A stretch of DNA of 9,924 nt from DASUTW01 sp035513995 (lineage in GTDB: Bacteria; Actinomycetota; UBA4738; CALAEC01). The number at the start of each line of letters is the position of its first letter. Position 1 is the first letter of the stretch. Location: assembly GCA_035513995.1 (NCBI GenBank), contig DATKBL010000003.1:1-9924 (forward strand), given 5' to 3'. Below the pieces are notes generated by a model, which was not told the DNA's origin, searched no databases, and saw only the letters and a program-made list of their open reading frames with translations. Positions 1-7,861 of this stretch are shown piece after piece. Made by a program: the position numbers and the translations under genes.

Positions 1-159
1 GACGACCCCTTCTCGGGGATGGACCCGGAGCGCCGGCGCAGCCTGGCGGGCTCGCTCGGGCGGGGCGTGCAGATACTCCTGGCGGTGCCCGACGAGGCGC
101 AGGTTCCGGATGGCGCGGCCGTGTGGGAGGTGCGTGACGGAGCGGCCACGCCGCGGTGA
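1..159 (+). CDS. recF: RecF C-terminal end (partial; 5' part lies before the window)
   Basis: The first reading frame is open from base 1 to a TGA at 157-159 and gives 52 residues. It begins with an Asp-Asp pair followed by PFSGMDPERRR, which fits the Walker B/D-loop end of RecF (family pattern: DD.FSELD..RR), then a beta-strand-like QILLAVPDE segment where RecF proteins have their last strand. RecF is an SMC-like ATPase that binds gapped DNA and helps load RecA during recombinational repair. Its place directly before a DUF721 gene and gyrB matches the actinobacterial dnaA-dnaN-recF-DUF721-gyrB-gyrA order, which supports the call as much as the short sequence does. The stop lies inside the next gene, so the two are probably translationally coupled. 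The Walker A part is outside the window and cannot be checked. Confidence 0.85.
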   Translation, partial: DDPFSGMDPERRRSLAGSLGRGVQILLAVPDEAQVPDGAAVWEVRDGAATPR

Positions 160-478
160 CCCGAGCTCGGAGCCGACCGACCTCGGCGAGATCCTCCGTC
201 GGCTGCTGAGCGACGGCCCGCTCCGCCGCGGCCTGCGCCTGGGCCGCCTGGGACTCGTCTGGCCCGAAGTGGTGGGGGAGCGGCTCGCCGCGGAGACCGC
301 CCCCGTCTCGCTCGACGAGAGCGGGCTCGTGGTGTCGGCCTCCACGCCGGCGTGGGCCGCACAGGTGCGGTTCCTCGCGGACCAGATCGGGCGCCGGGCG
401 GCGGAGCTGCTGGACGAGGAGGAGCCCCCGGCCGTGCGGGTGGTCGTGGCCGGGAAAGGCCCTCGCGGACGCCGCTGA
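110..478 (+). CDS. dciA: DUF721 family protein, DciA-like helicase-associated protein
   Basis: This 122-residue protein carries the DUF721 pattern: a conserved Trp in WPEVVG at residues 51-56, then LVVSASTPAWAAQVRFL at about 73-89, where the family has a strand and a helix with an aromatic 'AWA' core, and a basic C-terminal end (KGPRGRR). DUF721 includes DciA, which interacts with the replicative helicase DnaB in bacteria lacking DnaC/DnaI, and the actinobacterial members sit between recF and gyrB as here. The start is uncertain. ATG at 110 has only a weak AGG upstream. GTG at 134 has GGGAGG at 125-130 but with a short 3-base gap, and it would shorten the protein by eight residues that look like out-of-frame recF rather than conserved sequence. 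Either start overlaps the end of recF. Confidence 0.85.
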   Translation: MARPCGRCVTERPRRGDPSSEPTDLGEILRRLLSDGPLRRGLRLGRLGLVWPEVVGERLAAETAPVSLDESGLVVSASTPAWAAQVRFLADQIGRRAAELLDEEEPPAVRVVVAGKGPRGRR

Positions 479-502
479 AGGGGCGGGAGCGACGGTCCCC
501 GA

Positions 503-511
503 TGGTATAAT
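503..511 (+). promoter_or_regulatory. Extended -10 promoter upstream of gyrB
   Basis: The sequence TGGTATAAT combines an exact TATAAT hexamer (506-511) with the TGn extension (503-505), in an otherwise very GC-rich 117-base gap between the dciA-like gene and gyrB. No good TTGACA-like -35 is present at the right distance (bases 483-488 read GCGGGA), which is common for extended -10 promoters. Transcription would begin near 518 and leave a leader of about 78 bases before the gyrB start. This is the best candidate for the main promoter of the gyrB-gyrA series. Gyrase promoters in other bacteria respond to DNA supercoiling; that is not shown here. Confidence 0.65.
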
Positions 512-595
512 CACATCGACGAAACCCGCGCGGAGCAGGCCCTTTCGGCATGGCCTCCTTCCCTTGCGCGCGGGGTCGCTGACCTCGGAGGGTAC

Positions 596-2536
<1,941 letters not shown>

Positions 2537-2547
2537 TCCGGACCGAC

Positions 2548-5001
2548 ATGGCGACCACCACCGAGCGCATCGAGCCCCGCGACATCGAGGAGGAGATCCG
2601 AAGCTCCTTCCTCGACTACGCGATGTCCGTCATCGTCTCGCGGGCCCTGCCCGACGTCCGCGACGGCCTGAAGCCCGTCCATCGCCGGATCCTGTGGGGG
2701 ATGCTCCAGGCAGGCGTGCGTCCCGACCGGCCCTACGTGAAGTCGTCCCGAGTGGTGGGGGAGGTGATGGGGAAGTACCACCCCCACGGAGACCAGGCCA
2801 TCTACGACTCGCTGGTCCGCCTGGGGCAGGACTTCGCCAGCCGCTACCCCGTGATCGACCCGCAAGGGAACTTCGGGTCGATCGAGGGTGACCCGCCCGG
2901 CGCCATGCGCTACACGGAGTCGCGGCTGGGCCCCCTCGCCATGGAGCTCCTCCGGGACATCGAAAAGGAGACCGTCGACCTCATCCCCAACTACGACGGC
3001 CGGGACGTGGAGCCGGTGGTGGTCCCGGCGCGCCTCCCCAACCTCCTGGCCAACGGCTCCTCGGGCATCGCCGTGGGGATGGCCACCAACATCCCCCCCC
3101 ACAACCTGGGCGAGGTGATCGACGCGGTGATGGCCGCGATCGACAAGCCCGACATCACGCCGGCCCAGCTCATGAAGCACATCAAGGGTCCCGACTTCCC
3201 GACGGGGGCCATCATCATGGGCAAGGACGGGATCCGCGACGCCTACACGACCGGCCGAGGCTCCATCAAGATGCGGGCGCGGGTCGCGATCGAGGAGGAC
3301 TCCAAGGGGCGGCAGCGGCTCATCGTCACGGAGGTTCCCTACCAGGTGAACCCGGCCAGGGTGGCGGAGAAGATCCAGGAGCTCGCCGACAGCAAGCGCA
3401 TCCAGGAGATCCCTCAGCGCACCGGCGTCCGCAACGAGTCTTCGGGACGGGGCGGGATGCGCGTCGTCGTGGAGCTCAGTCGCGGCGCCAACCCCCAGAT
3501 CGTCCTCAACAAGCTCTACAAGCACACGCAGCTCCAGGAGAACTTCGGCGTCATCATGCTGGCTCTGGTCGACGGGGTGCCGCGGGTCCTGAACCTGGCC
3601 GAGGTGATTCGGTACTTCGTCCAGCACCAGCTCGAGGTCCTGACCCGTCGCGCGAAGTACGAGCTCCGTCGGGCCGAGGAGCGCGATCACATCGTGGAGG
3701 GTCTGCTGAAGGCCCTCACCAACATCGACGAGGTCATCAAGATCATCCGGGGAGCCAAGGACACCGACGACGCCCGCACGAAGCTGATGAAGCGCTTCAA
3801 GCTGTCAGAGATCCAGGCCAACCACATCCTCGACATGCCGCTCCGCCGCCTGACGAGGCTGGAGCGCGCCAAGCTGGAGGACGAGCACAAGGAGCTGCAG
3901 GCCACCATCAAGCGCCTCAAGGCCCTCCTGAAGGACCCCAAGAAGATCCGGGCGCTCCTCAAGGACGAGCTGACGGAGATCCGCGAGAAGTACGCTGACG
4001 AGCGGAGGACCGAGATCCGCCCCGACGACGGCGAGATCGACATCGAGGACCTCGTGGCGAGGGAGGACGTGGTCATCACGGTCTCGCGGGCCGGCTACGT
4101 GAAGCGGATGCCGGTCACGACCTACCGCCGCCAGGGCCGCGGCGGCCGCGGCGTCACCGGCGGCAAGCTGAAGGAGGAGGACCTCGTCGCGCAGGTCTTC
4201 ACCACGACCACCAGGCACTGGCTCCTGTTCTTCACCAACAGCGGCAAGGTCTATCGGGTGAAGGCTTACGAGATCCCCGAGCAGACGCGCACGGCTCGGG
4301 GCATCTACGCGGCCAACCTCCCCGGCGTCTCCCTGACCTCCGGCGAGCGGATCGCGGCGGTGCTCGCGATCGAGGAGTACGACGACGCGAAGTACGCGGT
4401 CTTCGCGACGAAGAAGGGCATGATCAAGAAGACCGAGCTGAAGGAGTACGACTCGCCGCGCACCGGCCTGGCCGCGATCAAGCTCCGCAAGGGCGACGAG
4501 CTGATCAGGGTGCGGCTCTCCACCGGACGGGACGACATCGTCATGGTCTCGCGCGGGGGGAAGGCGGTCCGGTTCAAGGAGAGCGCCGTCCGGGCGATGG
4601 GCCGCCAGACCAGCGGGGTGATCGGGATGCGGGTCCCGGTGAGGGATGAGGTCATCACGATGACCCTCGCCAGGAAGGGCGAGGACCTCGTGTCGATCAC
4701 CGAGTCCGGCCTGGGCAAGAGGACCCCGATCCAGGAGTACCCGGTGAAGGGCCGCGGAGGTCAGGGAGTGATCACTCACAAGCTCACCGCCAGAACCGGG
4801 AAGCTCGCCGGCGCCTTCTCGTCCACGAAGGACCAGGACGTGTTCGTGATCTCCACCTCGGGCATCGTGATCCGGGTCCCGGGCAAGGACATCCGTCAGA
4901 CCGGGCGCCCGAGCCAGGGCGTGAAGGTCATGCGCCTCGAGCCCAAGCAGAAGATCGCGGTCGCGGCTCCGGTGGTCGAGAGCGAGATCGAGGAGGGGTA
5001 G
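2548..5001 (+). CDS. gyrA: DNA gyrase subunit A
   Basis: GyrA breaks and rejoins DNA and wraps it for negative supercoiling. The 817-residue protein has the winged-helix/tower breakage-reunion domain in its first ~500 residues, including KPVHRRILW near 42-50, YHPHGD at 77-82 and the active-site tyrosine Tyr122 in AMRYTE, the same number as in E. coli. A long charged coiled-coil stretch follows at about 430-490. The C-terminal beta-pinwheel starts near 505 and carries the GyrA box QGRGGRG at 529-535, which separates GyrA from ParC. Six blade-like repeats can be counted (GRGV, ARGIYAANL, GLAAIKL, SGVIGMRV, GGQGVITHKL, SQGVKVMRL). A short acidic tail ends the protein. The start ATG lies 11 bases after gyrB and has only a weak upstream GGA, suggesting coupling. 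Position 83, a key quinolone-contact site, is Gln rather than Ser or Ala. Confidence 0.98.
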   Translation: MATTTERIEPRDIEEEIRSSFLDYAMSVIVSRALPDVRDGLKPVHRRILWGMLQAGVRPDRPYVKSSRVVGEVMGKYHPHGDQAIYDSLVRLGQDFASRYPVIDPQGNFGSIEGDPPGAMRYTESRLGPLAMELLRDIEKETVDLIPNYDGRDVEPVVVPARLPNLLANGSSGIAVGMATNIPPHNLGEVIDAVMAAIDKPDITPAQLMKHIKGPDFPTGAIIMGKDGIRDAYTTGRGSIKMRARVAIEEDSKGRQRLIVTEVPYQVNPARVAEKIQELADSKRIQEIPQRTGVRNESSGRGGMRVVVELSRGANPQIVLNKLYKHTQLQENFGVIMLALVDGVPRVLNLAEVIRYFVQHQLEVLTRRAKYELRRAEERDHIVEGLLKALTNIDEVIKIIRGAKDTDDARTKLMKRFKLSEIQANHILDMPLRRLTRLERAKLEDEHKELQATIKRLKALLKDPKKIRALLKDELTEIREKYADERRTEIRPDDGEIDIEDLVAREDVVITVSRAGYVKRMPVTTYRRQGRGGRGVTGGKLKEEDLVAQVFTTTTRHWLLFFTNSGKVYRVKAYEIPEQTRTARGIYAANLPGVSLTSGERIAAVLAIEEYDDAKYAVFATKKGMIKKTELKEYDSPRTGLAAIKLRKGDELIRVRLSTGRDDIVMVSRGGKAVRFKESAVRAMGRQTSGVIGMRVPVRDEVITMTLARKGEDLVSITESGLGKRTPIQEYPVKGRGGQGVITHKLTARTGKLAGAFSSTKDQDVFVISTSGIVIRVPGKDIRQTGRPSQGVKVMRLEPKQKIAVAAPVVESEIEEG
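4991..4998 (+). promoter_or_regulatory. Strong ribosome binding site inside the end of gyrA
   Basis: AGGAGGGG sits in the last codons of gyrA, three bases before the ATG at 5002 (the gyrA TAG stop fills the gap). A strong Shine-Dalgarno in this position supports the small membrane ORF as a real gene and fixes its start. Confidence 0.6.
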
Positions 5002-5250
5002 ATGGGCGCGTGGGTCGCCGCCGCGGCGGCCGCGGTCGCGCTGCTCGTCACGTTCGTCCTCCGCACGCGGCTCCCCGCCCCCGTCACCATCCTGCTGATG
5101 GTGGTTGCCTCCTCCGCGCTCGCCTGGGGCGGCATGCTCCTCCAGGACGACCCCCCCGCGTACGAGGTGGTCCTCGCCGTCGCCGCGATGGCCGTGATGG
5201 GCCCCCTGCACGTTCGCATCGTCATCGGGCCCTACGGCCCGCGAGGATGA
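5002..5250 (+). CDS. Small membrane protein of unknown function (82 aa)
   Basis: I do not recognise this protein. It has 82 residues and is almost wholly hydrophobic: an alanine/valine-rich segment at about 3-20, a basic turn (RTR), a second hydrophobic segment at about 26-47, an acidic turn (QDDPP at 48-52), a third at about 55-70, and a short tail ending IGPYGPRG. Two or three membrane-spanning helices are likely. Its ATG follows the gyrA stop codon without a gap and has AGGAGGGG upstream, and its stop overlaps the archease start as ATGA, so it is tightly coupled on both sides. This packing and the membrane-like composition argue for a genuine gene rather than a chance frame, though GC-rich sequence can mimic such composition. 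No function can be assigned; proximity to gyrA and archease does not by itself indicate one. Confidence 0.7.
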   Translation: MGAWVAAAAAAVALLVTFVLRTRLPAPVTILLMVVASSALAWGGMLLQDDPPAYEVVLAVAAMAVMGPLHVRIVIGPYGPRG

Positions 5251-5660
5251 GTCGCTCCTACGAGCTCCTCGAGCACACCGCCGACGTGGGGATCCTCGCT
5301 CGGGGCGAGACGTGCGAGGAGGCGTTCGAGGCCGCCGCCGAGGGGCTGGCCGAGATCCTGGGCGCGTGGTTCACGGGCGAGGGGGAGGAGCGCGAGCTGC
5401 GGATCGAGGCCGCCGACGTGGACGCCTTGCTCGCCGCCTGGCTCGATGAGCTGCTGTACCTGGCGGAGGCCGCCGACGCGGTCTTCGGCGACTTCCACGT
5501 CGATCGGGTGGGGGAGCGGGAGCTCAGCGGAAGGGTGAGGCTCGCCCCTCGGGCCGGCCGCGAGCTCGACGGCCAGCACGTCAAGGCGGCCACCTACCAC
5601 CGCCTCCGGGTCGCGGAGGGGGAGGGTGGATGCGAGGCCCGGGTCTACCTCGACGTGTGA
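5247..5660 (+). CDS. Archease, activator of the RNA ligase RtcB
   Basis: Archease is a small metal-binding protein that promotes guanylylation and turnover of RtcB-type RNA ligases. The 137 residues are the usual length. The family signature is complete: LEHTADVGI at 8-16 with metal-ligand Asp13, the WLDELLYL helix in the middle, VKAATYHRL before the last strand, and a C-terminal YLDV in which Asp136 is the conserved terminal Asp. The chosen ATG overlaps the previous stop (ATGA), a layout typical of translational coupling. An open frame continues upstream, but the conserved family begins just after this Met and the upstream sequence is a shadow of the membrane ORF. rtcB lies 44 bases downstream, and the adjacency of the two partners strongly supports the function. 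Confidence 0.93.
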   Translation: MSRSYELLEHTADVGILARGETCEEAFEAAAEGLAEILGAWFTGEGEERELRIEAADVDALLAAWLDELLYLAEAADAVFGDFHVDRVGERELSGRVRLAPRAGRELDGQHVKAATYHRLRVAEGEGGCEARVYLDV

Positions 5661-5690
5661 GGGTGTCGCGGGCAGCGGAGCAGGGGTAGG

Positions 5691-5696
5691 TAGACT
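5691..5696 (+). promoter_or_regulatory. Possible -10 element just before rtcB
   Basis: TAGACT fits the actinobacterial TAnnnT -10 pattern and ends eight bases before the rtcB ATG. Transcription from it would start at or within a few bases of the ATG, giving a leaderless or nearly leaderless mRNA. No clear -35 is present, and only a weak AGGG (5698-5701) could act as a Shine-Dalgarno, so the site is suggestive only. Confidence 0.35.
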
Positions 5697-5704
5697 CAGG
5701 GCCC

Positions 5705-7138
5705 ATGCAGCTCGAACCCCTGGAAGCCTTCGCCTGGCGTGTCCCCATCGGGACGGTGCCCGGCATGCGAGTGCCCGGCGTCGTCTTCGCCACCGACGAG
5801 CTCGCGCGGGCGATCGAGGGCGACAACGCGATCGAGCAGGTGGCGAACGTGGCCACCCTCCCCGGCATCGTCGAGGCCTCGTACGCGATGCCCGACATCC
5901 ACTGGGGATACGGCTTTCCGATCGGCGGTGTGGCCGCTACCGACCCCGAGCGGGGCGGGGTGATCTCTCCCGGCGGGGTCGGTTTCGACATCGCCTGCGG
6001 GGTCCGTCTGCTCCGCTCCGAGCTCACCCTCGAGGAGATCGACGACCTCCGGGGCCTCGTGGCGACGCTCGGCGCGCAGGTCCCCCGAGGAGTGGGGGAG
6101 GGCGGCCGGGTGCGCCTCTCCCGTAGCGAGACCGAGAAGGTGCTGGCCGAAGGTGTCCGCTATCCCCTGTCGCAGGGGATCGGATGGCAGGAGGACGAGG
6201 AGTTCTGCGAGGACTTCGGGGTCCTCCAGGAGGCGCTCCCGGGCGAGGTGTCGGATCGCGCCATCGACCGCGGCATGCCCCAGCTCGGCTCGCTCGGCGC
6301 CGGGAACCACTTCCTCGAGGTCCAGGTCGTCGACGAGGTCATCGACGAGCACGCGGCGAACGCCATGGGGCTCTTCCGCGGTCAGGTCTGCGTGATGCTC
6401 CACTCGGGCTCCCGGGGGCTCGGGCACCAGGTGTGCACCGACTTCCTCAAGCTCGTGGACGCGGCGATGCGCGAGGAGGGGATCGAGGTGCCCGACCGCC
6501 AGCTTGCCTGCGTCCCGCTGGGGCACGCGGTGGCCCACCGCTACCTCGGCGCGATGCACGCCGCGGCGAACTTCGCCCGGGCGAACCGTCACGTCCTGGC
6601 CCATGCGGTCCGGGAGGCGTTCGAGTCGGCCCTGGGGCGGTCGGCGCGCGAGATGGGCCTCCACCTCGTCTACGACGTAGCGCACAACCTCGCGAAGATG
6701 GAGGAGCACGAGGTCGGCGGCGAGCGCCGACGCCTGTGCGTGCATCGCAAGGGAGCGACGCGCGCGTTCGGCCCCGGGAGCGAGGAGATCCCCGGCCTCT
6801 ACCGCGAGATCGGGCAGCCCGTGATCATCCCCGGCAGCATGGGCACGGCGTCCTTCGTGCTGGTCGGGACCGACGAGCCCACGGCGTTCGCGTCCACGTG
6901 CCACGGAGCCGGGCGCGCGATGAGCCGGACGCAGGCGAAGAAGCGGATGTCGGGGAGCGAGCTTGTCAAACAGCTCGAAGGGGAAGGGATCGTCATGGCG
7001 GCCTCAAAGCCCCGGCTGCTTGCCGAGGAGGCTCCCTACGCGTACAAAGACGTGAGCCAGGTCGTCGACGCGTGCGAGGGTGCGGGCCTCTCCAGGAAGG
7101 TGGCCCGTCTCCGTCCCGTCGGCGTCGTGAAGGGATAG
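5705..7138 (+). CDS. rtcB: RNA-splicing ligase RtcB (3'-phosphate/5'-OH RNA ligase)
   Basis: RtcB joins RNA 2',3'-cyclic phosphate or 3'-phosphate ends to 5'-OH ends using GTP and Mn2+, acting in tRNA splicing (archaea, animals) and RNA repair (bacteria). At 477 residues it has the length of the archaeal-type enzyme. Signature segments appear in order: MPDIHWGYGFPIGG at 62-75, GFDIACGV with metal ligands Asp95 and Cys98, GAGNHFLE with Asn201-His202, LHSGSRGLGH with His233, YDVAHNLAK with His327, HRKGATRAF, PGSMGT at 377-381, and CHGAGRAMSR, whose His400 is the guanylylated histidine. The C-terminal RPVGVVKG holds Lys476, equivalent to a conserved GTP-contacting lysine. All catalytic residues I can check are present, so the enzyme should be active. 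The archease gene immediately upstream fits an archease-dependent ligase. Confidence 0.97.
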   Translation: MQLEPLEAFAWRVPIGTVPGMRVPGVVFATDELARAIEGDNAIEQVANVATLPGIVEASYAMPDIHWGYGFPIGGVAATDPERGGVISPGGVGFDIACGVRLLRSELTLEEIDDLRGLVATLGAQVPRGVGEGGRVRLSRSETEKVLAEGVRYPLSQGIGWQEDEEFCEDFGVLQEALPGEVSDRAIDRGMPQLGSLGAGNHFLEVQVVDEVIDEHAANAMGLFRGQVCVMLHSGSRGLGHQVCTDFLKLVDAAMREEGIEVPDRQLACVPLGHAVAHRYLGAMHAAANFARANRHVLAHAVREAFESALGRSAREMGLHLVYDVAHNLAKMEEHEVGGERRRLCVHRKGATRAFGPGSEEIPGLYREIGQPVIIPGSMGTASFVLVGTDEPTAFASTCHGAGRAMSRTQAKKRMSGSELVKQLEGEGIVMAASKPRLLAEEAPYAYKDVSQVVDACEGAGLSRKVARLRPVGVVKG

Positions 7139-7141
7139 CGG

Positions 7142-7552
7142 GTGGCGACGATCCAAACAACGAGACGCACCTCGCCCACGCCGGCCGGCAGGCCGGCCCC
7201 TCGGCGGATCCGGGTGGCGATCCGCCGGGTGAATCCGTGGTCGGTGCTCAGGTTCTCGCTGCTCTTCTACTTCTGCCTGATGCTCGTCTTCGTGATCGGC
7301 CTGGCCATCCTCTACATGGTCGTGGACGCGATCGGGGTGGTCGGGTCGCTCGAACAGCTCCTGGAGAGCCTGGGCTTCGGAGGGGAGGCCGGGTTCGAGG
7401 TGAACGGCGCGTTCCTCTTCCGGACGCTCTTCCTGATCGGCCTCATCTCGGTCGTGGTCTGGTCGGCGCTGACCCTGTTCTTCGCCTTTCTCTACAACCT
7501 GATCTCGGACCTCGTCGGGGGCATCGAGGTCACCCTGACCGAGCGCCGCTGA
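7142..7552 (+). CDS. DUF3566 domain membrane protein
   Basis: This 136-residue protein matches the DUF3566 family, whose genes lie downstream of gyrA in many Actinomycetota. It has a basic, proline-rich cytoplasmic N-terminus (1-30), the family entry motif RRVNPWSVLRFS at 28-39, a first membrane helix at about 37-61, an intervening segment rich in Gly/Leu/Glu, a second helix at about 93-119 and the closing FLYNLISDLVGGIEVTL motif at 116-132. The function of the family is not established. Translation starts at GTG, with AGGGA at 7131-7135 in the end of rtcB and only three bases between the rtcB stop and the start, so coexpression with rtcB is likely. Its presence confirms that the archease-rtcB pair has been placed inside the normal gyrA-DUF3566 neighbourhood. 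Confidence 0.9.
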   Translation: MATIQTTRRTSPTPAGRPAPRRIRVAIRRVNPWSVLRFSLLFYFCLMLVFVIGLAILYMVVDAIGVVGSLEQLLESLGFGGEAGFEVNGAFLFRTLFLIGLISVVVWSALTLFFAFLYNLISDLVGGIEVTLTERR

Positions 7553-7563
7553 CGTCCGGCGGA

Positions 7564-7593
7564 TTGACGCTTCCGAGGAGGCGCAAGTACGCT
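7564..7593 (+). promoter_or_regulatory. Sigma-70-type promoter of tRNA-Ile
   Basis: TTGACG (7564-7569) and TACGCT (7588-7593) are separated by 18 bases and resemble the -35 and -10 consensus. The start point would be near 7600, nine bases before the mature tRNA 5' end. A small GAGGG/CCCTC repeat (7594-7606) follows the -10 and may form a short hairpin in the leader that RNase P removes. Confidence 0.7.
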
Positions 7594-7608
7594 GAGGGCG
7601 TCCCTCCC

Positions 7609-7682
<74 letters not shown>

Positions 7683-7690
7683 CGCATCCG

Positions 7691-7700
7691 AAAGGAGGAA
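7691..7700 (+). promoter_or_regulatory. Near-perfect ribosome binding site of the 51-aa ORF
   Basis: AAAGGAGGAA lies two bases before the ATG at 7703, placing the GGAGG core about five bases from the start. It is the best Shine-Dalgarno in the window and supports translation of the short ORF behind the tRNA. Confidence 0.65.
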
Positions 7701-7702
7701 CG

Positions 7703-7858
7703 ATGGGCGAGGACAAGACGAGCGGCAAGAAGAAGTTCTTCCTCTGGGCCGCGATCATCGGCGTGATCGGAGCCGTCGCGGCGCTGTTCAGGCGCCGCAG
7801 GTCCCAGAGTGTCGACGAGAGCGAGTGGCAGGAGCTCCCCCCGGCAGACGGGAGCTGA
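7703..7858 (+). CDS. 51-aa single-span membrane peptide, possibly DLW-39-like
   Basis: The frame starts at ATG 7703 behind an excellent Shine-Dalgarno and ends at TGA 7856-7858. The product has a charged N-terminus (MGEDKTSGKKK), one hydrophobic segment at about residues 12-29, a block of four arginines at 30-33 that should lie in the cytoplasm, and an acidic tail containing DESEWQEL. Many actinobacteria encode a tiny membrane peptide next to the tRNA-Ile/tRNA-Ala genes after gyrA (the DLW-39 family, named for a terminal acidic-Leu-Trp motif). Position, size and the acidic tail with one Trp resemble that family, but the motif itself is not exact, so the link is an inference. The gene lies between the tRNA and the terminator hairpin and may be transcribed with the tRNA. 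Confidence 0.7.
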   Translation: MGEDKTSGKKKFFLWAAIIGVIGAVAALFRRRRSQSVDESEWQELPPADGS

Positions 7859-7861
7859 GCA

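Noticed and set aside
537..556. AGGCC/GGCCT repeat in the gyrB leader as a terminator or riboswitch
   Set aside because: The stem is only five pairs, with an interrupted extension and no T-run; at most it is a weak leader hairpin.
3805..5211. 468-residue minus-strand open frame opposite gyrA and the small membrane ORF
   Set aside because: The composition is low-complexity (Arg, Gly, Asp, His, Leu) and it mirrors the codon structure of gyrA; it is a shadow of the coding strand.
5010..5246. 79-residue upstream extension of the archease frame
   Set aside because: It lies out of frame within the small membrane ORF, is Arg/His/Pro-rich, and archease proteins begin right at the conserved segment after the Met at 5247.
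5696..6904. 402-residue minus-strand open frame opposite rtcB
   Set aside because: It is antisense to an intact rtcB with every signature motif, and has no recognisable domain of its own.
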